A stretch of DNA of 64,000 bases from an uncultured Alphaproteobacteria bacterium (GCA_943788635.1 CALSRA010000005.1:24520-88519); one strand, 5' to 3'. Shown: positions 1-9,711, numbered from the stretch's first letter. A program made the numbers and translations. The notes: generated from the letters alone by a model not told the origin.

Positions 1-1003
1 CAACGGCCGCCGGTACGGGATGGGCGGAATAGGTAAATCCATGACCAAAGGTCCCCACCTTGGCACTATTGGCGCTGATGACGTCAAAAACCCGGTCATT
101 CATCATGACTGCCGAGATCGGCATAAAGGCTGCCGACAGCGCCTTGGCCATCGTCATGATGTCCGGCTTCAGGTTATAGGTTTCGGTCCCGAACATGTTT
201 CCGGTCCGGCCAAAACCACAAATCACCTCGTCGGCGATAAACAGCACGTCGTATTTCCGCAAAACGGCTTGGATCTTGTCAAAATAGGTCCTGGGCGGCA
301 CGATCACGCCACCGGCGCCCATAACCGGTTCAGCGATAAAGGCAGCGACAGTATCCGGCCCTTCTTCGAGAATCTGCTCTTCCAGGCTGTCCGCCATTCG
401 GGTTGCGAAATCTTCCTCTGATTCACCGTCCTCACCATAGCGATAGTGATGCGGGCAAAGCGTGTGGATGATGTTCTGGATCGGCAGATCGAAATCGATG
501 TGGTTTGCCGGCAGCCCCGTCATGCTGGCGGCGGCAACCGTAACGCCGTGATAGCCGCGTAGCCGGCTGATGATTTTCTTTTTTTCCGGCCGGCCCAGCG
601 CGTTGTTGAAGTACCAGACCATCTTGACGACCGTGTCATTCGCTTCCGACCCGGAGTTGGCGAAAAACACTTTCGACATCGGGACCGGGGAGAGCGCCAG
701 CAGGCGTTCCGCCAGTTCGATTGCCGGATGGTGCGATTTTGACGCAAACAAATGATAGAACGGCAGTTCCTGCATCTGCTTGGTTGCGGCCGCAACCAGC
801 CTTTCCTCGGCAAATCCCAGCGACGCGCACCACAATCCGGCCATGCCTTCGATATAGCCCTTGCCGGTATCGTCAAAAACCCGGATTCCCTCGCCCCGGC
901 GCATGATCGTCGGGCCAGTTTCCTGATGCTTTTTCAGGTTGGTGTAGGGATGGACAAGTGTCGCAATGTCCCGACTTTCGGGAGAATTGGGATGCTGGGT
1001 CAT
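1..1003 (-). CDS. class III (omega-type) aminotransferase, C-terminus cut by window edge
   Basis: PLP-dependent transaminase of the class III family (omega-amino acid/aspartate aminotransferase family annotation), probably moving an amino group from an amine or beta/omega-amino acid to a 2-oxoacid in the cytoplasm. About 334 residues are visible from ATG at 1003. The PLP-phosphate motif FFANSGSEAND, the cofactor-contact segment FIADEVICGFGRTG and the MAKALSAAFMPIS segment carrying the Schiff-base lysine are all present, in the family order. The last quarter lies beyond the left edge. It is divergent from the ATP-grasp gene starting at 1199, with a 195 bp shared upstream region. The amine substrate cannot be told from sequence alone. 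Confidence 0.9.
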   Translation of the reverse strand, partial: MTQHPNSPESRDIATLVHPYTNLKKHQETGPTIMRRGEGIRVFDDTGKGYIEGMAGLWCASLGFAEERLVAAATKQMQELPFYHLFASKSHHPAIELAERLLALSPVPMSKVFFANSGSEANDTVVKMVWYFNNALGRPEKKKIISRLRGYHGVTVAAASMTGLPANHIDFDLPIQNIIHTLCPHHYRYGEDGESEEDFATRMADSLEEQILEEGPDTVAAFIAEPVMGAGGVIVPPRTYFDKIQAVLRKYDVLFIADEVICGFGRTGNMFGTETYNLKPDIMTMAKALSAAFMPISAVMMNDRVFDVISANSAKVGTFGHGFTYSAHPVPAAV

Positions 1004-1120
1004 GGCGCGTCCTCGATTGGCAAGAATTGCACTTACGGAACGAAGCCTACACCCGCCGGAAACACTTTGAAACCAGCCAATCGCCGCGAAACTCGCATCA
1101 CCCTTTACAAATACGGGGTC

Positions 1121-1148
1121 TTGTCTAATTTTTTGTCCGCTCTATATT
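1121..1148 (+). promoter_or_regulatory. possible sigma-70 promoter for the ATP-grasp gene
   Basis: TTGTCT (1121-1126) and TATATT (1143-1148) are separated by 16 bp in a locally AT-rich stretch, about 50 bp before the ATG at 1199. Spacing and match are reasonable for a housekeeping promoter; no experimental support. Confidence 0.4.
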
Positions 1149-1198
1149 CAACACAGATTTAGGGTATTTAGGTTTAATCCACACAAAAGGACGCTGCC

Positions 1199-2164
1199 AT
1201 GGGCAAGGTTCACATCATTCACGAAAACCCGGAATGGCTGCCGCCACTCGCAGCCGCACTTGATGCCGCCGGTGTTCCGTTCGAGGAATGGTTGCTGGAT
1301 GGTGGATCGTTCGATTTTTCGGCACCACCGCCGGAAGGGATCTTTTACAACCGGATGAGCGCCTCGTCGCATACGCGCGGACACGATCATTCGCCTGAGT
1401 ATACGGCCAGCATCCTCGCCTGGCTGACCTATCACGGTCGGCGGGTCATCAATGACGGGCGCGCGCTTGAACTGGAACTGAGCAAGGTCAAACAATATGC
1501 AGCACTTGCCGCTTGTGGCGTGCGTATCCCCCGCACCGTTGTGGCGGTCGGTCGTGAGGCCGTCCGCACGGCAGCCCATGATTTCGGCGCACCGCTGATT
1601 TTGAAACCGAACCGGGGCGGCAAAGGGGCGGGCGTACAGTTGTTCCAGTCCCTGGACGCGGTCGACGCCTATCTGGATAGCGACGCGTACGAAGTCGGAC
1701 CAGACGGCACCGTACTTGTTCAGGAATACATCCGTGCGGCTGATTCCTCGATTATTCGCAATGAATTCGTGAACCGGAAGCTGGTCTATGCCGTACGCGT
1801 CGATACCTCACAAGGTTTCGAATTATGCCCCGCGGATGTCTGCGCAATCGAGGATTTGGCATGCCCGGTCGGCGAAGCCCCCGCCGCAAAATTCCAGGTT
1901 CTGGATAACTTCACGCATCCCAATCATGAAAAATTCATCGCCTTCATGACCGCCAACGGTATTGAAGTCGCCGGAATCGAAATGATCCTGGACGAGAATG
2001 GTACCGCCTGGACCTATGACGTGAACACCAATACCAACTACAATTCCGACGCGGAAACGGTCGCGGGTCTCGCGGGAACAGCAGGATCCGGCATGGGTGC
2101 CCTGGCGCAGTTCCTCGGCACGGCGTTGCAGGAACGAGACAGCATTCGGTCCGCAGCGGCCTAG
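1199..2164 (+). CDS. ATP-grasp domain protein, RimK-like ligase family
   Basis: 321-residue ATP-grasp protein, a fold that activates a carboxylate as acyl-phosphate and joins it to an amine or thiol. The glycine-rich ATP loop LKPNRGGKGAG is at 135-145, VQEYI at about 174-178 sits where the adenine-contact strand is expected, and E261 with the DVNTNTNYN segment (274-282) supplies the metal/phosphate ligands. The N-terminal 90 residues act as the pre-ATP-grasp part. It resembles alpha-L-glutamate ligases in length and motifs, but the substrate is unknown. ATG at 1199 is preceded by AAAAGGACG. The ribokinase-like gene follows 16 bp later and is probably cotranscribed. Confidence 0.75.
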   Translation: MGKVHIIHENPEWLPPLAAALDAAGVPFEEWLLDGGSFDFSAPPPEGIFYNRMSASSHTRGHDHSPEYTASILAWLTYHGRRVINDGRALELELSKVKQYAALAACGVRIPRTVVAVGREAVRTAAHDFGAPLILKPNRGGKGAGVQLFQSLDAVDAYLDSDAYEVGPDGTVLVQEYIRAADSSIIRNEFVNRKLVYAVRVDTSQGFELCPADVCAIEDLACPVGEAPAAKFQVLDNFTHPNHEKFIAFMTANGIEVAGIEMILDENGTAWTYDVNTNTNYNSDAETVAGLAGTAGSGMGALAQFLGTALQERDSIRSAAA

Positions 2165-2180
2165 CCCGCCGGACCGGCCC

Positions 2181-3104
2181 ATGATCGTCGTATTCGGGTC
2201 CATCAATATCGACCTGGCCTTCGCGGTTGACCAACCGCCGAGGCCCGGTGAAACCGTACTCTGCCCGTCCTACCTGATGAACCCGGGCGGCAAGGGCGCG
2301 AACCAGGCCGTCGCCGCCGCTCGTGATGGCGCACAGGTTATCATGTTGGGATGCGTTGGGCGCGATGCCTTTGCCGAACCCGCCCTGGCCATCATGCATA
2401 GCGCCGGCGTGGATACATCCGCCGTCATTAAGACCGATACGCCGACCGCCTGTGCCGCCGTCTGGGTCGATGGTCACGGCGAAAACTCTATCGTTGTCGC
2501 CAGCGGCGCCAATCGCGCGGTCAAGGCTTCGCAGGTCCCCGACACCCTGCTGGGCCCAGAAACCATCGTCATGCTGCAGATGGAAGTCCCGCCAGCGGAA
2601 AACTGGGCGCTTGTCGAGCGCGCAAAGGCACGCGGCGCCAGGATCATCCTGAACGTTGCCCCCGCCGCCCCCGTACCGGAAAGCGTGCTTGACGCACTGG
2701 ACATTCTGATCGTCAATGAAATCGAAGGTGCCGCAATCGCCAGTGCGAGCGGTATTGGCGCGGTTCCGCCAGACACGCTGCCGCAGCGCCTTTTCGAAAA
2801 ATACGGCTTCACCTGCGTTCTGACACTGGGATCCCGTGGGGCAATCCTGCACGGTGCGGCGGGCGGCTGGGACATCCCGTCCCTGTCCATATCACCCCAC
2901 GACACGACCGCCGCCGGCGATACTTGTGTGGGCGTTCTCGCCGGCTGCCTGGATAGCGGTGCGGACATTGTCGATGCGGCACGCCGTGCCAACGTCGCGG
3001 CCGCCCTTACATGCCTGAAAGCCGGCGCACAGTCCGCCATACCACACAAGACGGATATCGACCTGGCGATGGGCGAACTGCCCCCCGCCCGAAAACGCGG
3101 TTGA
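2181..3104 (+). CDS. rbsK: PfkB-family carbohydrate kinase, ribokinase-like
   Basis: 307-residue PfkB kinase, expected to phosphorylate a sugar or nucleoside with ATP in the cytoplasm. The N-terminal signature with GGKGANQA (36-43) and the C-terminal TAAGDT anion-hole/catalytic-base motif are intact, and length fits ribokinases. I chose ATG at 2181, in front of MIVVFGSINIDL, because this is the normal family N-terminus; an upstream in-frame ATG at 2097 would overlap the previous gene. No ribose transporter or rbsD is nearby, so the sugar is uncertain. It ends 16 bp before the convergent S41 protease stop. Confidence 0.8.
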   Translation: MIVVFGSINIDLAFAVDQPPRPGETVLCPSYLMNPGGKGANQAVAAARDGAQVIMLGCVGRDAFAEPALAIMHSAGVDTSAVIKTDTPTACAAVWVDGHGENSIVVASGANRAVKASQVPDTLLGPETIVMLQMEVPPAENWALVERAKARGARIILNVAPAAPVPESVLDALDILIVNEIEGAAIASASGIGAVPPDTLPQRLFEKYGFTCVLTLGSRGAILHGAAGGWDIPSLSISPHDTTAAGDTCVGVLAGCLDSGADIVDAARRANVAAALTCLKAGAQSAIPHKTDIDLAMGELPPARKRG

Positions 3105-3120
3105 CCTGGAATCGTGAATA

Positions 3121-4383
3121 TCAGCGCCGGGCGAGCCGGTTGAGTTCCACGATGGCGCGTTCGCGCTGCTCATCACCGTCACGCGCATCATCATTGGCGA
3201 TTTCGATATCGGGGATGATCCCCCCTTCAACCGTGGCACCGGACGGGGTGTAATAGCGCGCGGTTGTCAGTCGGAGCCCGTCACGATGGGAGAACGGAAT
3301 AATCGTCTGGACCGACCCTTTGCCGTATGATTTCCCGCCGATCAGAACTGCCCGGTTGTTATCACGAAGCGCACCAGCAACAATTTCCGACGCTGACGCC
3401 GAGCCGTGATTGATCAGGACCACGATGGGCAATCCGGAGGTCATATCACCGGGCACGGCACTGTGGCTCTGCTGGAAAGTCCGCCCTCTGGTGGATACGA
3501 TCTCACCCTTCTCAAGCAATACATCCGAGATGAATACGGATTGTTCGAACAACCCGCCCGGATTGTTTCGAAGATCAATGATGAACCCGGTCAGCGACGA
3601 ACCCGCCTTGGCCCGAATCTCCTGAATGGCCTCCACAAATTCCGCCGAGGCCCGGGCATTGAACGTCGATATCCGGATATAGCCGACGGTGTCTTCCAGC
3701 GACCAGCGAACCGGATGAATCTGTATCACGGCACGGGTTATGGCGACATCGAACGGCGCCAGACCTTTTCGCTGGATCGTCAGATTGACCGCTGTCCCGA
3801 CGCTGCCGCGCAATCGGAGAACCGCCGCGCGTAATGTCAGCCCACCCAGCGAGAACCCATCCGCATGCGTAATATAGTCCCCGGGCTGTACGCCGGCAGA
3901 TGCCGCAGGCGTGCCGTCTATCGGCGAGATAACCTTGACCAGACTGTTTTCCAGCGCGACCTGCAGGCCGATTCCGCCGAACTGGCCACGGGTCTGTTCC
4001 TGAAGCGAGGAATACGCGGCCTGATCCAGATAAGCGCTATAGGGGTCAAGTGACGACAACATGCCGTTTACAGCGGCCGAAACCAGTTTCTGGTCATCGA
4101 CATTTCCCGGCTCGGGAAAATCCTTGCGCATGCCTGCCGCCGCCGCCTGCAGCAGCTTCGTTTCATCGACCTGATCGACATACAGAACGCGTACCTGATC
4201 AAAGACCCGGGCAAACAATTCGAATTCGGACCGGTCCGCAGGCGCAACCACACCAGATTGCGCAACAAGCCGGTCCGTTGCCGCCCGCGCTTCCGGACCC
4301 GGTGTGCCACGCAGATTAGTGCAGCCGGCAACCGCAACAAGCAGCAAGCCGGTTAACAAATTTTTCGAGAGGGCCCTAAGCAT
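3121..4383 (-). CDS. S41 family C-terminal processing protease, lipoprotein
   Basis: 420-residue serine protease of the CtpA/Prc family, which trims C-termini of envelope proteins. A lipoprotein signal peptide ends in AVAGC (17-21), so the enzyme should be tethered to a membrane on the periplasmic side. A PDZ domain spans about 130-215 and the S41 domain about 230-400. The Ser-Lys dyad is visible as GSASASEI (Ser 328) and SYGKGSVQ (Lys 355). Length is typical. It stands alone, convergent with the ribokinase gene; about 120 bp of AT-rich sequence lies upstream. Confidence 0.9.
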   Translation of the reverse strand: MLRALSKNLLTGLLLVAVAGCTNLRGTPGPEARAATDRLVAQSGVVAPADRSEFELFARVFDQVRVLYVDQVDETKLLQAAAAGMRKDFPEPGNVDDQKLVSAAVNGMLSSLDPYSAYLDQAAYSSLQEQTRGQFGGIGLQVALENSLVKVISPIDGTPAASAGVQPGDYITHADGFSLGGLTLRAAVLRLRGSVGTAVNLTIQRKGLAPFDVAITRAVIQIHPVRWSLEDTVGYIRISTFNARASAEFVEAIQEIRAKAGSSLTGFIIDLRNNPGGLFEQSVFISDVLLEKGEIVSTRGRTFQQSHSAVPGDMTSGLPIVVLINHGSASASEIVAGALRDNNRAVLIGGKSYGKGSVQTIIPFSHRDGLRLTTARYYTPSGATVEGGIIPDIEIANDDARDGDEQRERAIVELNRLARR

Positions 4384-4505
4384 TCAAATTACTGCTCACA
4401 AGACGAAAGACAAGAACAGAAAAGTACCGCGAAAAGCTTACCAAGTCACCAAGAGCCTGTTTTCCCGCGCGAAATTGTGATGCGCCGAAGTCATGGCCAT
4501 TGCCG

Positions 4506-5408
4506 TCATACCATCGCGATAGGCTGCGCCGGGCTTCCCGTCGCCCCCTTGAACGGTACAGGCAGCAATATGAAGCAGAAACGGGTAATGCCGTCGCGAA
4601 CCAGTTCATCCATGAACAGATTTTCGATCAGGTACACGCCGGACTCAACAAGACAGTGCTGATGCACCGGCATTATCAGTTTTGGATGCTGAGGATTGGG
4701 CAGAACCTCTACCGCCATGCAGTCAGCAGCAATCGCGATGACATCCTTTCCGGTCAGCCAGCGGGCCGCCGATTCGTCAATGCCCGGTTCGCCGGAACAG
4801 TATTTTGCATTATCCGTGACATAATACCGTCCCCAGCCGCTATGCAGGCAAACGACGTCCCCCGCACCGATTTCGACGCCAGCCGCATCAGCGGTCCGGG
4901 CAAGATCATCCGCCGTAATGGCCCGGCCCGCGTCAAGATGCGGGCCCCCATCGAGGCCGGAGAGGTCCAGGCAGATGCCCTGGGCGATAATTGGCGGGCA
5001 ATTCTCTATCCCCAGGTCGACCAGCCCGTGATCACCAACGGCTTCAAAGGCATCGCGGCCGCCATATAGTTCGTCGCCAATCGAAAAATGCCCCAGCGCG
5101 TCGATATGCGTGCCGACATGCACGTTCATTTCGATGCGTTCCAGGTTCGAGCCAGCATCATTCTCCGCGCCGAGGTTGCGCCGGACCTTGATCGTGTTAC
5201 GCCATGTCGCCGCAGTGCTGAGTACAAAGGGGGTCTGGTTTGGCGCCAGGAACGGCGACGCCGCGCTGATCTGCCGTCCCAATGAATAAACCTGCCCGGT
5301 ATTCACAAGCGACAGGGCCGCAAGCCGGCTTGCCGGCGTGATAAGATTGGCAGCGCCGATCCGGTCTGTCGCACCCCAGCGGGCATGGTCGTGATGCGCA
5401 AGATTCAT
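4506..5408 (-). CDS. cyclase family protein (kynurenine formamidase-like metal hydrolase)
   Basis: 300-residue member of the cyclase family (PF04199), which includes kynurenine formamidase and isatin hydrolase: metal-dependent hydrolases of amides and cyclic amides. The metal-binding motif HVGTHIDALGHF is at about 97-108. No signal peptide is evident. It is longer than kynurenine formamidases (about 210) and matches the roughly 300-residue branch of the family, whose substrates are mostly unknown. It is divergent from the GlxA-type regulator at 5540, which may control it. Confidence 0.85.
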   Translation of the reverse strand: MNLAHHDHARWGATDRIGAANLITPASRLAALSLVNTGQVYSLGRQISAASPFLAPNQTPFVLSTAATWRNTIKVRRNLGAENDAGSNLERIEMNVHVGTHIDALGHFSIGDELYGGRDAFEAVGDHGLVDLGIENCPPIIAQGICLDLSGLDGGPHLDAGRAITADDLARTADAAGVEIGAGDVVCLHSGWGRYYVTDNAKYCSGEPGIDESAARWLTGKDVIAIAADCMAVEVLPNPQHPKLIMPVHQHCLVESGVYLIENLFMDELVRDGITRFCFILLPVPFKGATGSPAQPIAMV

Positions 5409-5539
5409 GGTCTTCCCCTCCGTTTACAGCGTTCAGCCTACACGCTGCGCCCATAGCCTGAAACGGCTTTTCAAATCTGGCAGAAAAAACTGCCTCCTTG
5501 TCATTGCCGCCAGACAGTATACGTGCGAATTTTCGCGGC

Positions 5540-6577
5540 ATGAACCAGATCGACACCTACAGGCATGCGCCGCCGCAGCGTATTGTACCCCGCAATATCG
5601 CCATGTTCTGCTTCCCGGAAGCACAGGTGATCGACGTCACCGGACCAATTTCCGTTTTTGCCACGGCCTCCGAATTTCTGGCTGCGGGCACAGCATTCCC
5701 CGCAGCCTATTCAACCTCCCTGCTGGCAGCGGATGCAAGGCCGGTAAAAACATCAAGTGGTATACGACTCCTGCCTGACCAGCACTATGCCGACTGCGAC
5801 CTGTCATCGATCGACACCCTTATCGTTGCGGGTGGCGCAGGCGTTGGTTCATTATTGCGGGATACGGCCCTGACGCGCTGGCTCATGGAGGCATCACGCC
5901 GGACACGCCGCATTGCGTCCGTCTGCACCGGTGCCTTTCTTCTGGCCGAAGCCGGCATACTGGACAACCGGCGCGCCGCGACCCATTGGCGTTACAGCAC
6001 GCGGCTGGCCCGTGCCTATCCCAGCATCGATGTCGACATGGACGCAATCCATGTGAAGGATGGCCATGTATACAGTTCGGCTGGTGTTACCGCCGGAATG
6101 GATCTGGCACTGGCGCTCGTCGAAGAAGATTATGATCGAAATCTGGCTTTGGCTGTTGCACGCGACAAGGTGATGTTTCTCAAACGTCCCGGCGGACAAT
6201 CACAATTCAGCGCCACACTGGCCGCACAGATTGGCGATGAAGGTCCTTTCGGTGCATTGCAGCGATGGATCCTGGAAAATCTGACGGAGGACCTTAGTGT
6301 TTCGTCGCTCGCAGATCGCGCTGCCATGAGTCCGCGCAACTTCGCGCGCGTGTTCACACAGCAAACGGGGCAAACCCCGGCCAAGTTCGTCGAATCCATC
6401 CGGCTCGACTTCTGCCGTGGCCGGCTGGAAGAATCACCGCAACCGCTTGAGACACTGGCGCGCGACGCTGGCTTCGGCAGCGCCGAACGGTTACGCAAGT
6501 CGTTCCAACGCCAGTTTCGGATTTCCCCACAGGATTATCGTCGGCGCTTCCGTGCGCCGGTGTCCCAGGATAACTAG
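5540..6577 (+). CDS. GlxA family transcriptional regulator (DJ-1/PfpI + AraC)
   Basis: 345-residue two-domain regulator. An N-terminal DJ-1/PfpI-like ligand-sensing domain (about 15-190, with the nucleophile-elbow segment VCTGAFLLAEAG) is followed by a C-terminal AraC DNA-binding domain in the last 100 residues, recognisable by FARVFTQQTGQTPAKFV and the second helix-turn-helix ending FQRQFRISPQDYRRRF. I start at ATG 5540 (MNQIDTY); an upstream in-frame start at 5498 adds 14 unconserved residues. It is followed 28 bp later by a free-standing DJ-1/PfpI enzyme and is divergent from the cyclase gene. Likely an activator of one or both; the effector is unknown. Confidence 0.88.
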   Translation: MNQIDTYRHAPPQRIVPRNIAMFCFPEAQVIDVTGPISVFATASEFLAAGTAFPAAYSTSLLAADARPVKTSSGIRLLPDQHYADCDLSSIDTLIVAGGAGVGSLLRDTALTRWLMEASRRTRRIASVCTGAFLLAEAGILDNRRAATHWRYSTRLARAYPSIDVDMDAIHVKDGHVYSSAGVTAGMDLALALVEEDYDRNLALAVARDKVMFLKRPGGQSQFSATLAAQIGDEGPFGALQRWILENLTEDLSVSSLADRAAMSPRNFARVFTQQTGQTPAKFVESIRLDFCRGRLEESPQPLETLARDAGFGSAERLRKSFQRQFRISPQDYRRRFRAPVSQDN

Positions 6578-6605
6578 TCCTTCATCAAACCAAGGAGTAC
6601 GCCGC

Positions 6606-7202
6606 ATGACCTATACAACAGGCATTTTGCTGTTCGACCAGCTGGAAGAACTCGACGCCATAGGCCCGTGGGAAGTCTTTACGATGGCCGCCGATGTTCG
6701 CGGCAGCGGCAAGGTCGTCACCATCTCGGAACATGGCGGCATGGTGAAATGCGCCAAGGGGCTTCGCATTGAATCAGACCACAGCTTCGCCGACGCCCCG
6801 CCACTCGATATCGTCCTGGTCCCCGGCGGCATGGGTACCAGAACCGAGGTCGACAACAAGGCGGTCATCGACTGGATCGCCAAGGTGGCCCCGGACTGTA
6901 CCTGGGTCACCAGCGTCTGCACCGGGTCCATGTTACTGATCGAAGCCGGACCTGCGCGCGGCAAGCGTGTGACAACGCACTGGGCCTTCGTCGACACGCT
7001 GCGCGAGCGCGGTGGCGCAGCGGAAGTAATCGACGACATGCGTTTCGTCCGCGACGGCAACGTTGTCAGTTCCGCCGGTGTTTCCGCCGGCATCGACATG
7101 TCGCTCTGGGTTATCGGCCAGACCGATAGTCCGGCCTTTGCCCGCGATGTGCAAAAACGGATCGAGTACGATCCCGCCCCGCCCTACACCTCGGCTGTCT
7201 GA
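6606..7202 (+). CDS. DJ-1/PfpI family protein (isonitrile hydratase-like)
   Basis: 198-residue single-domain DJ-1/PfpI protein with the nucleophile elbow TSVCTGSMLLIEAG; the central Cys is the expected catalytic residue. The N-terminal stretch LLFDQLEELDAIGPWEVF is typical of the isonitrile hydratase/ThiJ branch. That branch adds water to isonitriles, but many members have no assigned reaction. ATG at 6606 is preceded by CAAGGAGTACGCCGC, a strong ribosome binding site. It lies directly downstream of the GlxA-type regulator, a common pairing in which regulator and enzyme share the ligand-binding fold. Confidence 0.8.
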   Translation: MTYTTGILLFDQLEELDAIGPWEVFTMAADVRGSGKVVTISEHGGMVKCAKGLRIESDHSFADAPPLDIVLVPGGMGTRTEVDNKAVIDWIAKVAPDCTWVTSVCTGSMLLIEAGPARGKRVTTHWAFVDTLRERGGAAEVIDDMRFVRDGNVVSSAGVSAGIDMSLWVIGQTDSPAFARDVQKRIEYDPAPPYTSAV

Positions 7203-7242
7203 ACGGCGACCTGCTGCGGCTGAGACCACCAGGCGACAAAAC

Positions 7243-7259
7243 TATAGCAATCTGCTATA
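7243..7259. promoter_or_regulatory. perfect palindrome, likely operator of the XRE regulator
   Basis: TATAGCA (7243-7249) and TGCTATA (7253-7259) form a perfect 7+7 inverted repeat with a 3 bp centre, 43 bp upstream of the XRE regulator ATG. The size, symmetry and position fit an autoregulatory operator of a dimeric HTH repressor. Confidence 0.5.
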
Positions 7260-7301
7260 AGATTCCCGGTTTTCACAGTCGCAGCGTAAAGGTCGCAAGC
7301 G

Positions 7302-7826
7302 ATGACAGATGAAGAAGTCGAAAACGACAACGGTCCGGAAATCACGGCACCGGATGGCAGCGACTGGGTGACGCCACTGCCGCCCACGGGAACACCTGCC
7401 TTCGCTGTCATGCCCTGGCCGCTGTTCCTGCGCTTGCGGGACCTCGCCAGCCACGCGGTGAACGGAACGCAGGCGGCGGCGGACGATATCGAGATTCGAG
7501 GCATTGCCGATACGTCAATGCTGGAAGCACTGAACCAACATAGCCCCTTTGACGACCCCGATCCGAATGCGCTTTCCGGCGACGACGAATTCGGGGAAAA
7601 GGAAGACATCCCGCTGGCGGTGCTCGACCGCTTGCTTGATGGAGAACACCCCCTCAAGGTCTTTCGCCGGTATCGCGGCCTCTCGCAAAAGGAATTGGCG
7701 AAACGCACGGGCCTCAATGCAACATACCTGTCGCAGATCGAGACCCGCAAACGTGGCGGCTCTACGCGCGTCTACCGCTTGCTGGCCGTCGCCCTGAACG
7801 TCGATATCGGAGACCTGATCGAGTAA
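7302..7826 (+). CDS. XRE-family HTH regulator with acidic N-terminal extension
   Basis: 174-residue protein with a C-terminal Cro/C1-type helix-turn-helix (about 115-172; FRRYRGLSQKELAKRTGLN then TYLSQIETRKRGGSTRVYRL). The first 110 residues are acidic and proline-rich, with a short stretch, FAVMPWPLFLRLRDLA, of unknown function. The arrangement is like antitoxins of the HigA type and solitary regulators. No toxin-sized gene is adjacent: only 99 bp separate it from the DJ-1 gene upstream, and a convergent histidine kinase follows. The palindrome at 7243-7259 suggests it represses itself. Confidence 0.7.
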   Translation: MTDEEVENDNGPEITAPDGSDWVTPLPPTGTPAFAVMPWPLFLRLRDLASHAVNGTQAAADDIEIRGIADTSMLEALNQHSPFDDPDPNALSGDDEFGEKEDIPLAVLDRLLDGEHPLKVFRRYRGLSQKELAKRTGLNATYLSQIETRKRGGSTRVYRLLAVALNVDIGDLIE

Positions 7827-7856
7827 CAAAAGCCGGTTCGGGGCCCATGATAATAG

Positions 7857-9711
7857 TTAAGACGCGATACCTGTCCCGGACGATTGGGGAGATGGGGCGA
7901 TTTCCACGTCAAACCCCTCGCGAACCGCCGCCGCCAGTTGCTGGCGCTGGAAGGGCTTTTTGAGAAGCGTATTGCCGGAGGTGAGAAACCCGGCCCCCAT
8001 TGCCGCTTCCGGCGAGTAGCCGGACATGAAAATAAATTTGAGACCCGGACGACGTTCCTTCATCTGATCGGCAAATTGCGGACCGCTGGTTCCACCGGGG
8101 AGGATAACGTCTGAAAGCACCAGATCGACCCTGTCCCGACCGTCCAAAACATCTCTCGCACCCGCAACATCAGGCACATCGATGACGATATACGTCATCT
8201 CCTGCAACATATGGATGATAAGCTTTCGGACGTCCGGGTCATCCTCAATCACCAGAATCGTCTCACCGCCACCGGGTAAAACCGCCTGCTTCTCTTCTTT
8301 CTGCACCAGACGCGCGGTTTTCACTGCACGCGGCAGATACAGGTTCACCGTCGTACCGCGGCCTTCTTCGCTTTCCAATGCAACGTCGCCGCCTGATTGC
8401 TTTGCAAAACCATAGATCATGGCAAGGCCGAGACCACTGCCATGCCCGACATCCTTGGTTGTGAAGAACGGTTCCAGAGCGCGCGTCAGCGTTTCCGGCG
8501 CCATGCCCTGGCCTGTATCCGTGATGGATATGACCACATACTCTCCCTCGGAAATATCCGCCGGCCTGGCATCTGATGCGCTGTCGGCGCTGACGTTTCG
8601 ACATTCGATCGTAAGCTCCCCGCCCGCTGGCATGGCATCGCGTGCATTGATGCACAGGTTCATGATCGCGCTCTCCAGTTGTGCCGGGTCGGCCACGCAG
8701 GCCCATAATCCCGGTTCAACGTCGGTCCGTAACGCTATTCGTTCCCCCAGCGTTCGTTTGAGCAATTGGGCCATTCGCTCGACATGCTCGCCTATATCCA
8801 GCAATTGCGGTTCCAACTGCTGCTTGCGCGAGAAGGCCAGTAAGTGACGCGTCAGGTCGGAAGCCCGTTCCACCGCAGCCATCGAATTTGCAATCAAGTG
8901 ACTGTCGTCATCCGCATTTTCCTTCTCGCTCAGAAACTCCAGATTTCCCAGGATGACCGTCAGGATATTGTTGAAATCGTGGGCCACCCCCCCCGGTCAT
9001 CTGGCCGACCGCTTCCATTTTCTGTGCCTGCTGCAATTGCTGCTCGCGATTGCGGTACTCCGTCAGGTCGCTGACAATCGTGAAGCAGCCCAGCACCGCG
9101 CCGTCATTGCCGAAATGCGGCACACGCGTTTCCCGAAGGTAGCGGCCCTTGCCATCCCCCAGTTCCCGAACGCCTTCATGGGAGGTCGGTTCACCGGCGA
9201 GGGTCTGTTTAATTCCCGGGAGGTCTTCCTCGTAGATTTCCGGGCCCAGAATATCCCGCAGCGGCCGGTCCAGGATTTCGTCCGGTACCTTGCCGTAGAA
9301 CGCCGCATAGGGCTGATTGCAAAACCGAACAATGAAATCGGAATCGACATAGGCGACCAGCGCAAGAATGTTATCGGTGACCAGCCGCAATTGCGCCTCA
9401 CTTTTGCGCAACGCGGTCTCAACATCCCGGCGCTCGACAATTTCGGTCTTCAACTTCTCCGTCAGCGTCTGCTCCGACTTCAATCGGTTCAGCAGAACCT
9501 GCCGGTTGCGAATCACCAGGTACGAAATCGCCAGCCCCGCAGCGGCGCCGACTGAAAACCCGGGAATGAGGTTCGTAATCCCGATGTGCTCGAACCCGAT
9601 CGTGCGCCCCATAACGTTATAGGCCAAGGTGCTGACAAGCCCCCCTCCCAACAGGAAGAAAAAGCCGCACCAGCAATAGGGCGAGAGACCAACGTTAAAT
9701 ATTCTTCCCAT
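7857..9711 (-). CDS. hybrid sensor histidine kinase (TM-PAS-HisKA-HATPase-REC), one frameshift
   Basis: Membrane hybrid histidine kinase of about 617 residues after frame repair. Order: two membrane segments in the first 70 residues, a coiled coil, a PAS domain (about 90-220), HisKA with the phospho-acceptor motif VAHDFNNILT, an HATPase domain with N and G boxes (NLCINARDAMP; ITDTGQGMAP; GSGLGLAMI) and a C-terminal receiver (VIEDDPDVRKL; phospho-Asp in LVLSDVILPGG; SKP-like Lys in LLKKPF). The frame breaks near 8,986-8,997: eight C on the plus strand where seven keep ...QMTGG-VAHDFNN... open. One inserted base in a homopolymer is the simplest explanation. Start taken at ATG 9711. The domain order resembles CckA, and a CpdR-like receiver lies 380 bp away; the link is inference. 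Confidence 0.8.
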
